NCBI GenBank assembly: GCA_030765535.1 | Contig: JAVCCH010000058.1 | Span: 1-60,928 of the forward strand | DNA length: 60,928 nt | DNA from: Candidatus Tenebribacter davisii | Lineage (GTDB): Bacteria > Cloacimonadota > Cloacimonadia > Cloacimonadales > TCS61 | Direction: 5' to 3' | Shown here: piece by piece, positions 9,571 through 19,351 of the stretch | Position numbering within the stretch: position 1 is the stretch's first letter | Layout of the letters: every line of letters starts with the position of its first letter | Position numbers and translations under genes: made by a program | The notes under the pieces: model-generated | Seen by the model: only the letters and a program-made list of their open reading frames with translations | The model's database searches: none | Told to the model about the DNA's origin: nothing

Positions 9571-10469
9571 TAATTAACCGGTATTAGTTCAGTAAGGGGC
9601 AGTTTGATAAGTTCCATTTGTTCACTGGTGATAATAAGATCATCACCGTCAAAACAGACGGCTTCGCATTGATTTGCTTTTATTGGAAGCCAACTTATCT
9701 TGCCATGGAAATAATCATCACCATTTTGAACTTCAAATACCCAGACATTGGAATATGTTAGAATCGCCAGTTTTTCCCCGTCAGGAGATGCATCTGCTGC
9801 TGTTACCATACCACCAATCTCAAAAGTTCCGATCCTGTTTATTGGATTAATTGTTAATTGATCCATACTGTCAAATCTGTATAGATGTGTTTGTGTATCA
9901 GCACGATGTTTGGTGAGAAGATACAGGTTCCCGTTAGCACAAAAAACAGCTTCACAATCGTAATTATTAGGATCAGCAGGAAATTCTTTTTGCTCAGGAT
10001 AATAGAATTTAATAGTCTGAAAAGCGGTTGTGTTACCGGTTGCAAAGGGATAAGGATCTTTAACTACATAAATTGCCAGATCTTTACGAGTATTAAAATT
10101 ATTGCCAGTATCACAAATATACAGGTTATCGTCATTATCAACAGCCATTTCTTCCCAGTCAATATTGATAGCATTTCCAATGAATATGCCACCATCATTT
10201 TCTTCGTACCATTCTGCTCTATATAATTCACCTTTACTATTGAATGGAAAAATACGATTATTACAGCCTGAATCGTTCAAAGTCCAATAAACATCATCCC
10301 AAACCCTACTTTTAACGATCGCGGAGGATTCATTTATATCTGCGAAATCAAAATGTGCGTATGGTTCAAGTTTTACAACTTCTTTTTTGGGAAGTGTAAC
10401 GGATATAACTTCAGCGGATAAAATAGTTATTAATAGAATTAGCATGGTGAAAATAACAATTTTTTTCAT
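9570..10469 (-). CDS. Secreted beta-propeller-like protein
   Basis: A 299-residue protein with a Sec signal peptide (residues 1-19, ending LLITILSAEV). The mature part has blade-like repeats: ESSAIV, WTLNDSG, DWEEMAVDNDDNLYICDTG, DCEAVFCANGNLYLLTKH, AADASPDGEKLAILTY, CEAVCFDGDDLIITSE. These resemble six-bladed propellers such as SdiA-regulated or esterase-like phytase-type proteins. No catalytic residues can be assigned. AAGGAG precedes the ATG. The 178 bases upstream to hslU (10470-10647) are AT-rich and probably hold a promoter; I see no gene there. Confidence 0.7.
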   Translation of the reverse strand: MKKIVIFTMLILLITILSAEVISVTLPKKEVVKLEPYAHFDFADINESSAIVKSRVWDDVYWTLNDSGCNNRIFPFNSKGELYRAEWYEENDGGIFIGNAINIDWEEMAVDNDDNLYICDTGNNFNTRKDLAIYVVKDPYPFATGNTTAFQTIKFYYPEQKEFPADPNNYDCEAVFCANGNLYLLTKHRADTQTHLYRFDSMDQLTINPINRIGTFEIGGMVTAADASPDGEKLAILTYSNVWVFEVQNGDDYFHGKISWLPIKANQCEAVCFDGDDLIITSEQMELIKLPLTELIPVN

Positions 10470-10647
10470 TTTTTACTCCTTTTAGTAAGTCAAATGCAAT
10501 CCAACAACAATTTTTCATCTGGGATCTATTTAGTTATAAATTGAATTGCTTTATTTGTTTTTTCTTTAATTAATTTAATATTTCTCTTTTTTAATTCCTT
10601 AATTACATTTATAATAATATTTCCAAATGAATAAGAACAGCTTCTCA

Positions 10648-12000
10648 TTATAAAATATATTTTGATAGGTCTTCATTCTTTATGATCTTATCTAATTTGT
10701 CATTTACTTTAGATTTCGTGATAGTGACTGACTTGATCTCTGCATCAGGCATATTAAATAAATGGTCATCTAAAAGAGAATTCATAATCGTATGTAGTCT
10801 ACGTGCACCGATATCTTCCATCTTTACGTTGGCTTTTGCAGCAAATTCTGCTATATCCTGTACTGCATCATCATTAAATTTCAATTTAACATTCTCTGAT
10901 TTGAATAAAGCAACATACTGCTTTGTTAGAGAATTTCTCGGGTAAATCAGGATTTTATACAGATCATCTTTTGACAGGCTGTTCAATTCTTCACGAATTG
11001 GGAAGCGTCCTTGTAGTTCAGGGATAAGATCAGAAGGTTTTGATGTAGTAAAAGCACCGGCAGCGATAAATAAAATATGAGAAGTATCAATAATCCCAAA
11101 TTTAGTAGGAACATTGGAACCTTCAACGATAGGGAGGAGGTCACGTTGAACTCCACTACGTGATACATCTGCACCTGTGCGGTTCTCATTTCCAGCAATT
11201 TTATCTATCTCATCAATAAATATTATTCCATTATCTTCAACCCGTTTTTTAGCTTCAGTTTTAACTAATTCAGGTTTTACAAGCTTCCTGGCTTCTTCAT
11301 TAATTAAAATTTTATAAGCCTCATCAACTCGGACTCTTTTTTTCTTATCATTTCTCTTTAAAGGCATAATTCCAGCCATTATCTCACCGATAGGAAGTTC
11401 AAAACTTTCATTTCCACTATGTGAAAAAAGATCTATTTGCGGAGTTCTTCGTTCAGAGGATATTTCTACTTCTCTGCTATTCAATTCTCCACTGTCAAAC
11501 AGCAATTCCATCTTTTTACGGATACGCTGGTATCTATCTTCTTTCTTTTTTATGTCTTCTTCAGTATCTTGTGGATTGAGAGGATTTTTTGGATAAAGAA
11601 TATCAATAATGCGTTTACGGGCATTTAATGTTGCCTGTGCCTGAACTCGTTTCGTCATTTCTGTGCGAACATCATTCAAAGCTATATTCATTAACTCACG
11701 GATCATTGATTCTACATCTCTTCCCACATATCCCACTTCGGTAAATTTTGAAGCTTCTACTTTGATAAATGGAGCTTTGGCAAGTTTGGATAGTCGTCGT
11801 GCAATTTCTGTTTTACCTACACCGGTAGGTCCAATAAGTATTATATTATTTGGCATGATCTCTTCCTGGAGTTCACCTTCTACCTGCTGTCTTCTCCATC
11901 GGTTACGTAGAGCAATAGCTACAGCACGTTTAGCTTTATCCTGACCGATAATATATTTATCCAGTTCTTCAACAATTTTTATTGGTGTGAATCTTTTCAT
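10648..12000 (-). CDS. hslU: ATP-dependent protease HslUV, ATPase subunit
   Basis: A 450-residue AAA+ unfoldase that feeds protein substrates to the HslV peptidase. It shows the N-terminal 'TPIKIVEELDKYIIGQ' block, Walker A GPTGVGKT (57-64), the pore motif GYVG followed by RDVES, an I-domain insertion with acidic/basic stretches (about 110-230), and Walker B IIFIDEID. The C-terminal tail ends SKYIL, the peptide that docks into and activates HslV. Its ATG overlaps the hslV stop by one base. It is the last gene of the tilS-hpt-ftsH-hslV-hslU series. Confidence 0.97.
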   Translation of the reverse strand: MKRFTPIKIVEELDKYIIGQDKAKRAVAIALRNRWRRQQVEGELQEEIMPNNIILIGPTGVGKTEIARRLSKLAKAPFIKVEASKFTEVGYVGRDVESMIRELMNIALNDVRTEMTKRVQAQATLNARKRIIDILYPKNPLNPQDTEEDIKKKEDRYQRIRKKMELLFDSGELNSREVEISSERRTPQIDLFSHSGNESFELPIGEIMAGIMPLKRNDKKKRVRVDEAYKILINEEARKLVKPELVKTEAKKRVEDNGIIFIDEIDKIAGNENRTGADVSRSGVQRDLLPIVEGSNVPTKFGIIDTSHILFIAAGAFTTSKPSDLIPELQGRFPIREELNSLSKDDLYKILIYPRNSLTKQYVALFKSENVKLKFNDDAVQDIAEFAAKANVKMEDIGARRLHTIMNSLLDDHLFNMPDAEIKSVTITKSKVNDKLDKIIKNEDLSKYIL

Positions 12001-12533
12001 TATAATTCCTCGATCATAATATTATTGTTTGTGTAAATGCAAATTTCAGAAGCTATGTTTAATGAGCGTTCAACAATTTGTGAGGCTGAAAGATTCTTAT
12101 TATCTGTCAATGCTTTGGCTGCTGCCAGGGCGTAATTACCTCCAGAACCGATAGCAATGATACCTGCGTCAGGCTCCAGAACATCTCCAGTACCGGAAAT
12201 GAGAAGAAGGGTATTTTTATCAGCAACAATTATCATTGCTTCCAATCTGCGCAAAATTTTATCGGAGCGCCAGTCTTTTGCCAGTTCAACTGCTGCACGT
12301 TTTAAATTTCCCTTATACTTTTCCAATTTACCTTCAAACTTTTCAAATAAAGTGAAGGCATCCGCTGTAGCTCCGGCAAAACCGGCAATAACTTTTTTAC
12401 CATATAAAGTTCTAATTTTTTGGGCAGTGGCTTTCATTACTGTATTGCCTAAAGTTACTTGTCCATCACCGCCAATAGCAACTTTATCTTTTAATTTAAC
12501 ACCGAGAATAGTTGTGCCGTGCATATTTTCCAT
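12000..12533 (-). CDS. hslV: ATP-dependent protease HslUV, peptidase subunit
   Basis: The N-terminal threonine peptidase of the HslUV protease. The preferred ATG at 12533 gives a short propeptide, MENMHG, with the catalytic Thr next (HG|TTILGVK), then the conserved [20 protein letters not shown] lies 7 bases before this ATG. The frame is open back to 12590, inside ftsH, but that would add about 19 unneeded residues. The protein is about 177 residues, normal for HslV. It starts 13 bases after the ftsH stop and overlaps hslU by one base. Confidence 0.95.
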   Translation of the reverse strand: MENMHGTTILGVKLKDKVAIGGDGQVTLGNTVMKATAQKIRTLYGKKVIAGFAGATADAFTLFEKFEGKLEKYKGNLKRAAVELAKDWRSDKILRRLEAMIIVADKNTLLLISGTGDVLEPDAGIIAIGSGGNYALAAAKALTDNKNLSASQIVERSLNIASEICIYTNNNIMIEEL

Positions 12534-12546
12534 AAATTGATCCTTG

Positions 12547-14625
12547 TTATTTCTTTTCAGTCGCTTTAGCAGATTTATCTTCAGAATCATTCTTTTTTTT
12601 ATTTAGATCTAAAGATTCATTTGATTTAGCTGCTTCAGCTTCCATCTTTGCTTTTTCTGCTTCACGTTTTTTCTTTGCTTCAGCTCTTTTTTTCTTAGCC
12701 TCTTCTTTTTTAGCCTGCTTTTTAGCTTCTTCAATTTCTTGATTTATTGCTTTTATCTTTTTAAATTGGTTTTCCACTATTTCTCTGTCTTTACCGCTTA
12801 TATGAGGAAGACTTAATTCAAAGATTTGTTCAGCTTCAAGGGTTTCTTTCACAAGTAATTCTTCTGCTAACACTTCAAGAAGATCACGCTTTGCGGTTAG
12901 TATATCCCTACACTTATTGTGTGCTTCAGTTATCATTCGTTTAACTTCTGAATCTATTAGATTAGCAGTAGACTCACTAATTTGATCATGCTGGGAAATA
13001 TCTCTACCAAGAAATACCTGTGTCTGTTTTTTTACTAAGGTTATTGGACCTATCTTGTCACTCATACCCCAATTACAGATCATTTGTTTAACAATATCTG
13101 TTGATCTTTCAATATCATTAGACGCTCCTGTCGAAACATCACCGAAAATTATCTCTTCGGCGGTACGTCCACCTAATAAACCTATCAAAGTTTGTTCCAT
13201 GTAGCTTTTTGAATAATAGGTTTTATCAGTTTGCAGGAAATGAGTTGCTCCACCGGTAAAACCTCTTGGAATAATTGTTACTTTATAAATCGGTTCAACT
13301 TTATCTAAAAACATTGAGCAAAGAACATGACCTATTTCATGATATGCCGTGATCTTTTTGTCTTCTTCTGTAATTACCCTGCTTTTTCTTGCTTTACCTA
13401 AAGTTACCTTATCCTTTGCTTCCTCAAAATCATCCATCTCGATTTTTTTCTTACCGGTTCTGGCTGCTAATAAGGCAGCTTCATTTACAAGATTTGCTAG
13501 ATCTGCACCACTGAATCCCGGAGTAACACGTGCTATTATATTTAATCTAACCCCAAGTGAGATAGGCAACTTTCTTGTGTGAACTTTTAAGATCGCCTCT
13601 CTACCTTTGATATCAGGTAGATCTACTATTATCTGTCTATCAAATCTTCCTGGCCTCAATAAAGCTGGATCAAGTACATCCGGTCTATTAGTTGCAGCAA
13701 TTATAATAACGGAATCATTGGGATCAAATCCATCCATTTCTACCAGTAGTTGATTTAAAGTTTGTTCTCTTTCGTCATGACCTCCGCCAAGTCCAGAACC
13801 ACGATGTCTACCTACAGCGTCAATCTCATCTATGAAGGCGATACAGGGAGCTGTCTTCTTTGCATTGGCGAACATATCACGTACACGAGATGCTCCTACA
13901 CCGACGAACATTTCAACAAAGTCTGAGCCACTGATGCTATAGAATGGAACTTCTGCTTCACCAGCTACTGCTTTGGCTAAAAGTGTTTTTCCTGTTCCTG
14001 GTCTTCCCAGAAGTAAAACTCCACGCGGTATTCTTCCACCAAGTCTTTGGAATTTTTTTGGATCTTTTAAAAATTCAACGATCTCTTCTAATTCTTCCTT
14101 AGCTTCTTCAACTCCTGCTACATCATCAAAGGTTACTTTAGTATCCCCATTAGTATTCAGTTTTGCTTTACTTTTGCCAAAACTGAAAGCCTGGTTAGCT
14201 CCTCCTCTCATTCCACGCATCAGGAATATCCAAATTCCAATAAATATCAGGAAAGGGAACCATGAGAGCAGAAGTGCTATTAATTTGGATGGTTTCACAG
14301 CATAAACTACTATATTTGCATCTGTGAGATTTTGGATTAAATTTGGATTTGGAATAGGAGGTAGATAAGAAGAATATTTTTTTTCATCTACTGTTGTAAT
14401 TGTAATAATTTTTTCATCAAATCCAACTTTTGCCACATTACCTTGTTTAAACATTTGAATAAAATCACTGTAGGCTATTTCGGTTATATTTTTTGTTCCC
14501 ATTTTTGAAACCTGGAACATTACAACGACTAAGAGAACAAGTACAATCCAAAAAGTAATTGTCTGTGATCTTTTCATTTTGGGGAATTGGCTCTGTTTTT
14601 TATTATTGTTCTGTTTTTGCTTCAT
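12547..14625 (-). CDS. ftsH: ATP-dependent zinc metalloprotease FtsH
   Basis: A 692-residue membrane AAA+ protease for quality control of membrane and regulatory proteins. Membrane segments are at about 23-38 and 115-136, with a periplasmic domain between. Walker A is GRPGTGKT (207-214; most FtsH have GPPGTGKT), Walker B is IAFIDEID, and the SRH is [12 protein letters not shown]. The zinc site is HEIGH (429-433; usually HEAGH), so the HExxH core is intact. The last 70 residues are a Lys/Glu/Ala-rich coiled-coil-like tail. The ATG overlaps the hpt stop. Confidence 0.96.
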   Translation of the reverse strand: MKQKQNNNKKQSQFPKMKRSQTITFWIVLVLLVVVMFQVSKMGTKNITEIAYSDFIQMFKQGNVAKVGFDEKIITITTVDEKKYSSYLPPIPNPNLIQNLTDANIVVYAVKPSKLIALLLSWFPFLIFIGIWIFLMRGMRGGANQAFSFGKSKAKLNTNGDTKVTFDDVAGVEEAKEELEEIVEFLKDPKKFQRLGGRIPRGVLLLGRPGTGKTLLAKAVAGEAEVPFYSISGSDFVEMFVGVGASRVRDMFANAKKTAPCIAFIDEIDAVGRHRGSGLGGGHDEREQTLNQLLVEMDGFDPNDSVIIIAATNRPDVLDPALLRPGRFDRQIIVDLPDIKGREAILKVHTRKLPISLGVRLNIIARVTPGFSGADLANLVNEAALLAARTGKKKIEMDDFEEAKDKVTLGKARKSRVITEEDKKITAYHEIGHVLCSMFLDKVEPIYKVTIIPRGFTGGATHFLQTDKTYYSKSYMEQTLIGLLGGRTAEEIIFGDVSTGASNDIERSTDIVKQMICNWGMSDKIGPITLVKKQTQVFLGRDISQHDQISESTANLIDSEVKRMITEAHNKCRDILTAKRDLLEVLAEELLVKETLEAEQIFELSLPHISGKDREIVENQFKKIKAINQEIEEAKKQAKKEEAKKKRAEAKKKREAEKAKMEAEAAKSNESLDLNKKKNDSEDKSAKATEKK

Positions 14626-15161
14626 TATGAATAAATCTCCTTTTTGAGAACTCCAATATATGGCAGGTTTCTATATTTCTGTGCAAAATCAAGTCCGTAG
14701 CCAACAACGAATTCATTGCCTACTTCAAATCCGACATAATCTATTTTTATATTTATTTTATGAGCATTTGGTTTATCAAGTAAAGCACAGATCTTAATTG
14801 AAGATGGTTTGTGTTTTACAAAGTATGAATTAATATAATCTAATGTTAATCCGCTATCTACAATGTCCTCAACAATAATGACATCACGACCACTGATGTC
14901 AACATCGATATCTTTTTTGATTTTCACAACTCCGGATGATTTTGTACTGTCTCCATAACTGGAAAGTGACATAAAATCGACCTCCACATTAGTGGAAATG
15001 TTTCTAACAAGGTCAGATAGGAAAATAAAACCACCTTTCAGAATACAAATCATTACCGGGGTTCTGCCAATATAATCATTTGATATCTGTTCACCAAGTT
15101 TTTTGATCATATTTTTTATTTCTTGTTCGGACATCAGCATTTTTTCAATGTCTTTAATCAT
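14625..15161 (-). CDS. hpt: Hypoxanthine phosphoribosyltransferase
   Basis: A 178-residue purine salvage enzyme that joins hypoxanthine or guanine to PRPP. The PRPP-binding loop VIIVEDIVDSGLTL (about 93-106) is diagnostic, and 'PVMICILKGGFIFLSDL' is the usual N-terminal block. Length and order (tilS-hpt-ftsH) match the widespread bacterial arrangement. The ATG has no strong ribosome site; it follows tilS by 29 bases. Confidence 0.95.
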   Translation of the reverse strand: MIKDIEKMLMSEQEIKNMIKKLGEQISNDYIGRTPVMICILKGGFIFLSDLVRNISTNVEVDFMSLSSYGDSTKSSGVVKIKKDIDVDISGRDVIIVEDIVDSGLTLDYINSYFVKHKPSSIKICALLDKPNAHKINIKIDYVGFEVGNEFVVGYGLDFAQKYRNLPYIGVLKKEIYS

Positions 15162-15190
15162 ATTATATTTGTAGAATAAGTCTACTCCCC

Positions 15191-16621
15191 CTATTTTTTA
15201 TTAATTCTTTCAGCTGCTCTCATTTTCTTTTGAGCAATTTTTTCTATCTTTATATACAGGATATTCTGTGTATCATCCATCGTAACAACTCTATCATCAA
15301 TTCTATGACCTGCCAGCCAAATAATTTTTTCATGATCGCAGAATATTAACACTTTATCTCTGTCAAATTTTGGCACTTTTTCGTCAATTAAAAAATCCTT
15401 TATTTTTTTACTGTGTTTCATTCCAAGCGGGTGGAATCTATCACCTTGTTTTCTATGGCGAATTCTAAGGGGAAAATTAGTTTTATCAAGATCAATATAA
15501 GCAATATTTTTATTTTCAAATATACTGCGGCCAGTAGGCATTTTTTTTAATTTTTTCATGATAATTCGCTTGTCTTCAAAGGTGAATCGACTCCTAAGTG
15601 ATGTGATCTCTTTCTCATTCTCGCTATTCTCAAATTTTGAGATGTCAATATTGGTAAAAATAAACTCATTATATTCTTTGAAAACAAAAATATTATTTGG
15701 TAAAAAGATTTGCTTTGAACCATTGGAAGATAGCAAATTTTCAATTTCAATAAAATTATTATGATAGAAATCTTTTGAATCTCCATTTATTCTGGAATAT
15801 GCTTCTTTATAGACATAGTATCGCAAAACTGGTTTTGTTTTTTTGATTACCCTTACAGATAGTCGGCACTCATTTTTTGATTGCTTGATGAGTGCTTTCA
15901 ACAATCTTCTGGAAGCAAGTGAAGTAAGGATATCATCTGTTTCAGAGAATATTTCAGCTGCTTCAAATAATTTATTTACTACATTGGGATTCAAATGTTC
16001 TTTTATCCATGGTATCATGTTATGACGAATTTTATTTCTTGTAAATGTGGTTTCTTCATTAGAAAGGTCTTCACGCCACTGGATATTTTCAGATTTAAGG
16101 TAAGTAACTATTTCTTCTCTGGAAAAACTAAGTAAAGGATGTACAATATCATCAGTAATTGGTGAAATCCCTCTAATGCCTGTATACCCAGATCCCCTGA
16201 ACATGCGAAATAAAAGTGTTTCAGCTTGATCTTCCCGGTTATGACCTAAAGCAATTTTTTGGATCTTGTAAACAGTTCGAAGACTATTAAAATAATCAAA
16301 ACGTAATTCCCTGGCATGGTTTTCAATATTTGAATTTGGAGTAATGTTTACATTTTTTATAACAAGAGAAATATTCCGATCAAAACAGAATTTTCTTACA
16401 AATTCTTCGTCAAGTTTAGAGTCATTTTCCCGTAAGTTGTAATTTACATGAGAGGCAAGAATTGAGTAACCATATTTGGATTTTAAGTGCCAAAGGGCTA
16501 ACATAAGTGCTGTGGAATCAGCACCACCGGAAAAACCAATTAGGATCTTTTCTCCACTATTAAAAAGTTTATGTTTAATTGAGTATTTTTCAAATTTTTC
16601 AATGAAACCATTGTTTCTCAT
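15191..16621 (-). CDS. tilS: tRNA(Ile)-lysidine synthase
   Basis: A 476-residue enzyme that converts C34 of tRNA-Ile(CAU) to lysidine, using ATP and lysine. The N-terminal PP-loop SGGADST is at residues 31-37, followed by 'LGHNREDQAETLLFRMFRGSG' blocks typical of TilS. The C-terminal part contains the 'RHRKQGDRFHPLGM' motif of the TilS C-terminal domain. AAAGGA precedes the ATG. It is the first gene of the protease operon and is transcribed away from iorA. Confidence 0.95.
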   Translation of the reverse strand: MRNNGFIEKFEKYSIKHKLFNSGEKILIGFSGGADSTALMLALWHLKSKYGYSILASHVNYNLRENDSKLDEEFVRKFCFDRNISLVIKNVNITPNSNIENHARELRFDYFNSLRTVYKIQKIALGHNREDQAETLLFRMFRGSGYTGIRGISPITDDIVHPLLSFSREEIVTYLKSENIQWREDLSNEETTFTRNKIRHNMIPWIKEHLNPNVVNKLFEAAEIFSETDDILTSLASRRLLKALIKQSKNECRLSVRVIKKTKPVLRYYVYKEAYSRINGDSKDFYHNNFIEIENLLSSNGSKQIFLPNNIFVFKEYNEFIFTNIDISKFENSENEKEITSLRSRFTFEDKRIIMKKLKKMPTGRSIFENKNIAYIDLDKTNFPLRIRHRKQGDRFHPLGMKHSKKIKDFLIDEKVPKFDRDKVLIFCDHEKIIWLAGHRIDDRVVTMDDTQNILYIKIEKIAQKKMRAAERINKK

Positions 16622-16716
16622 TTCCGCATCCTTTATATATAAATATATTATATAATCAATTACTTTTCAAGTTTTAATTAAGAATTCAAAGTGTCAAATA
16701 AAAAGCTTGTAAGAAA

Positions 16717-16745
16717 TTGCGTACTTAGTTTTGTTGCAGTAAATA
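16717..16745 (+). promoter_or_regulatory. Weak candidate promoter for iorAB
   Basis: TTGCGT (16717-16722) and TAAATA (16740-16745) have a 17-base spacer in the 152-base divergent gap between tilS and iorA. The -10 match is poor, so this is tentative. AAGGAG (16762-16767) is the ribosome site for iorA. Confidence 0.25.
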
Positions 16746-16773
16746 ATATTAATAAATAACTAAGGAGCTTATT

Positions 16774-18363
16774 ATGAAGAAGTTATTACTTTTAGGTAAT
16801 GAAGCAGTAGGACAAGGTGTTTTAGATGCCGGATTATCTGGTGCCTATGGATATCCTGGAACTCCTTCTACAGAGATCATTGAGTACATTCAAAGAAATC
16901 CTGAAGCAGAAGAAAGAGGTGTTCATAAAACCTGGTCGACAAATGAAAAAACAGCAATGGAATCTGCTCTTGGGATGTCTTATGTGGGTAAAAGAACGAT
17001 TGTCACAATGAAGCATGTCGGACTTAATGTTGCCGCAGATGCCTATATGAATTCTGCTTTAACTGGAGCAAATGGAGGGCTTATAGTTGCAGTTGCTGAT
17101 GACCCTTCAATGCACTCTTCTCAAAATGAACAAGATTCTCGTTTCTATGCAAAATTTGCTTTACTTCCTGCTTTTGAACCTTCAAATCAGCAAGAAGCAT
17201 ATGATATGTGTTTCAGCGCATACGAGATCTCTGAAAAGTATAAGATACCTGCTATGATGAGGTTAACTACTCGTCTTTCACACTCGCGTGCCGGTGTAGT
17301 GAAAAAAGAAGCTATAAAAGAAAATGAAATGCATTTACCGGAAAAGAGAGATCAATTTATGCTATTACCTGCTTTTGCCAGAAAGAAATATCAACACCTT
17401 CTTGCCATCCAGAATGATCTTAACAAAGAATCAGAAAATTCACAATATAATGTTTATACAGACGGGAAAGACAAGTCTCTTGGCATTATCGTCTGCGGAC
17501 TTGCATATAATTATTTAATGGAGAACATTAAAGATGCTCCAATCAAACATCCAATTTTAAAAATTAGTCAGTATCCTCTACCAAAAAAACAAATTGAGAA
17601 ACTGGTTTCTGAATGCGATAAGATCCTAGTAATTGAGGAAGGTATGCCATTTGTAGAAGAGATGTTGAAAGGATTTCTTGGAAAGGGTATTAACATAAAG
17701 GGACGTCTTGATGGAACATTGCCAAGGGCTGGTGAATTAAATCCAAAATTAGTTCGTAATGCTTTAGGATTACAAGAACTTAGAAGTGAAAGTATTCCTG
17801 AGGTCGTTTCTGGGAGACCTCCAGCACTTTGTACAGGCTGTCCTCATATTGATACTTATAAAATGATAAATGCTGTAACTGCAAAATATGGTAAAGGACA
17901 TGTTTTCTCTGATATAGGATGTTATACACTCGGGTATATGCCGCCATATAACGCAATTAATACATGTGTGGATATGGGAGCATCTATTACAATGGCAATT
18001 GGTGCAGCGGATGCTGGATTCTTTCCCTCTATAGCCACGATTGGAGACTCCACATTCGGTCATTCAGGAATGACCGGTTTACTTGATGCTGTAGATTGTA
18101 ATGCAAACGTTGTGATTGTAATTATGGATAATGATACTACAGCAATGACGGGCATGCAGGATTCTCAAGTTAATGGAAAGATCGAGAAGATATGTATGGG
18201 ACTTGGAGTTGAAAAAGAACATATAAGAATAGTAGTTCCATTATCACGAAATCATGAAGAAAATGTTAAAATTTTCCAAGAAGAAATTGATTACAAAGGT
18301 GTATCAGTAGTAATTCCAAGAAGACCATGTATTCATGTTTATAAAAAAAGCATGCGTAAATAG
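16774..18363 (+). CDS. iorA: Indolepyruvate:ferredoxin oxidoreductase, alpha subunit, lacking the C-terminal ferredoxin domain
   Basis: A 529-residue TPP-dependent subunit that oxidatively decarboxylates aryl-pyruvates from aromatic amino acids to acyl-CoA and reduced ferredoxin. The N-terminal 'GAYGYPGTPSTEI' block and the RPPALCTGCPH motif (348-358) are diagnostic. The TPP-binding block runs from GDST (424) to NDTTAMTG (453-460). Typical IorA is about 600 residues and ends in a domain with two [4Fe-4S] clusters. This one stops soon after RRPC (516-519), with no CxxCxxC repeats. AAGGAG sits 6 bases before the ATG. iorB follows after 5-11 bases. Confidence 0.92.
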   Translation: MKKLLLLGNEAVGQGVLDAGLSGAYGYPGTPSTEIIEYIQRNPEAEERGVHKTWSTNEKTAMESALGMSYVGKRTIVTMKHVGLNVAADAYMNSALTGANGGLIVAVADDPSMHSSQNEQDSRFYAKFALLPAFEPSNQQEAYDMCFSAYEISEKYKIPAMMRLTTRLSHSRAGVVKKEAIKENEMHLPEKRDQFMLLPAFARKKYQHLLAIQNDLNKESENSQYNVYTDGKDKSLGIIVCGLAYNYLMENIKDAPIKHPILKISQYPLPKKQIEKLVSECDKILVIEEGMPFVEEMLKGFLGKGINIKGRLDGTLPRAGELNPKLVRNALGLQELRSESIPEVVSGRPPALCTGCPHIDTYKMINAVTAKYGKGHVFSDIGCYTLGYMPPYNAINTCVDMGASITMAIGAADAGFFPSIATIGDSTFGHSGMTGLLDAVDCNANVVIVIMDNDTTAMTGMQDSQVNGKIEKICMGLGVEKEHIRIVVPLSRNHEENVKIFQEEIDYKGVSVVIPRRPCIHVYKKSMRK

Positions 18364-18374
18364 AGGAGATGATT

Positions 18375-18956
18375 ATGAAAAAAGATATAATTTTAGCTGG
18401 AGTTGGTGGTCAGGGGATATTGTCAATTGCCACGATTATTGGATATGCAGCAATCGAATCAGGTTTAAATTTGAAACAAGCTGAAGTTCATGGGATGAGC
18501 CAAAGAGGTGGTGATGTTCAATCACATTTAAGGATTTCAGATAAAGAGATCAATTCAGACCTTATTCCGCAAGGTGGGGCAGATGTAATTCTATCAGTTG
18601 AACCGATGGAAGCATTACGTTACAAACCATATTTATCTTCTGAAGGATGGTTTATAACTAATAGTACTCCTTTTGTTAATATACCTGATTATCCTGACAT
18701 GGAAGTAATAATTTCTGAAATAGATAAATTTAAGAATAAGGTCTTACTGGATGGAGATAAGATCGCAAAAGAACTGGGATCAGCGAGATCGATGAATGTA
18801 GTTATTTTAGGGGCAGCATCCAGTTTTTTAGATATTCCTTATGAAAAACTTGAAGAAGGGATCAAATTTATTTTTGCCAGAAAAGGTGAAGCTGTGATAA
18901 ATGCAAATTTAAATGCTATGAAAGCAGGAAGAGAAATGGCTGAAAAAAGCAAATAA
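18375..18956 (+). CDS. iorB: Indolepyruvate:ferredoxin oxidoreductase, beta subunit
   Basis: A 193-residue partner of IorA, in the gamma-type family of 2-oxoacid:ferredoxin oxidoreductases. 'GVGGQGILSIATIIGYAA' near the start and 'AEVHGMSQRGGDVQSHLRI' are the family signatures. There are ATGs at 18369 and 18375; the ribosome site GAGGAG (18363-18368) directly abuts the first, so I chose the second, with 6-base spacing. It is cotranscribed with iorA and followed by a strong terminator. Confidence 0.93.
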   Translation: MKKDIILAGVGGQGILSIATIIGYAAIESGLNLKQAEVHGMSQRGGDVQSHLRISDKEINSDLIPQGGADVILSVEPMEALRYKPYLSSEGWFITNSTPFVNIPDYPDMEVIISEIDKFKNKVLLDGDKIAKELGSARSMNVVILGAASSFLDIPYEKLEEGIKFIFARKGEAVINANLNAMKAGREMAEKSK

Positions 18957-18973
18957 TCTTTATTTAAAAATAG

Positions 18974-19003
18974 AAAAGGGGGCTATGAATAGCCCCCTTT
19001 TAA
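18974..19003. terminator. Bidirectional intrinsic terminator after iorB
   Basis: A perfect 12-bp inverted repeat, AAAAGGGGGCTA (18974-18985) and TAGCCCCCTTTT (18990-19001), encloses the 4-base loop TGAA. The GC-rich core is flanked by A-runs and T-runs, so it can terminate iorAB on the plus strand and the RRM genes on the minus strand. Confidence 0.9.
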
Positions 19004-19018
19004 CAAACATTATTTATA

Positions 19019-19330
19019 TTACAAAATATCCTTACGTGAGAACATTTTAGTATAATTTTTTGGATCGTGTGATCGCCTGCCACCAATACGACCACTTTTT
19101 CTTCTATCTGATTCACTCTTCCTGGCTTTGTGAACATTGATTTTTATCCCGTTAATATCATTATTATTAAGGTTCATGATCGCTAATGTTGCTTCATTTT
19201 CATATGGCATTTCTACAAAAGCACTTTTTTCAACTATTTCAATAGTTTCAACCTTTCCATATTTTTCAAGTTCTTTCCTTAAATAATCCTGATTAATAGC
19301 ACTATAAACGTTACCAATGAATATTTGCAT
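19019..19330 (-). CDS. Small RRM-type RNA-binding protein
   Basis: A 103-residue protein with a single RRM fold. RNP2 is IFIGNV (3-8) and RNP1 is the reduced form SAFVEMPY (about 36-43). The C-terminus is rich in Arg and Gly (RRKSGRIGGRR). It resembles the small glycine-rich RRM proteins of cyanobacteria and other bacteria, which are often cold-induced; that regulation is not visible here. AGGGTG precedes the ATG. It follows a similar RRM gene by 21 bases. Confidence 0.9.
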   Translation of the reverse strand: MQIFIGNVYSAINQDYLRKELEKYGKVETIEIVEKSAFVEMPYENEATLAIMNLNNNDINGIKINVHKARKSESDRRKSGRIGGRRSHDPKNYTKMFSRKDIL

Positions 19331-19351
19331 AATACACCCTATTATTGTTTC

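Noticed and set aside
12157-12540. 127-codon open frame opposite hslV
   Set aside because: It is a shadow of the conserved peptidase gene.
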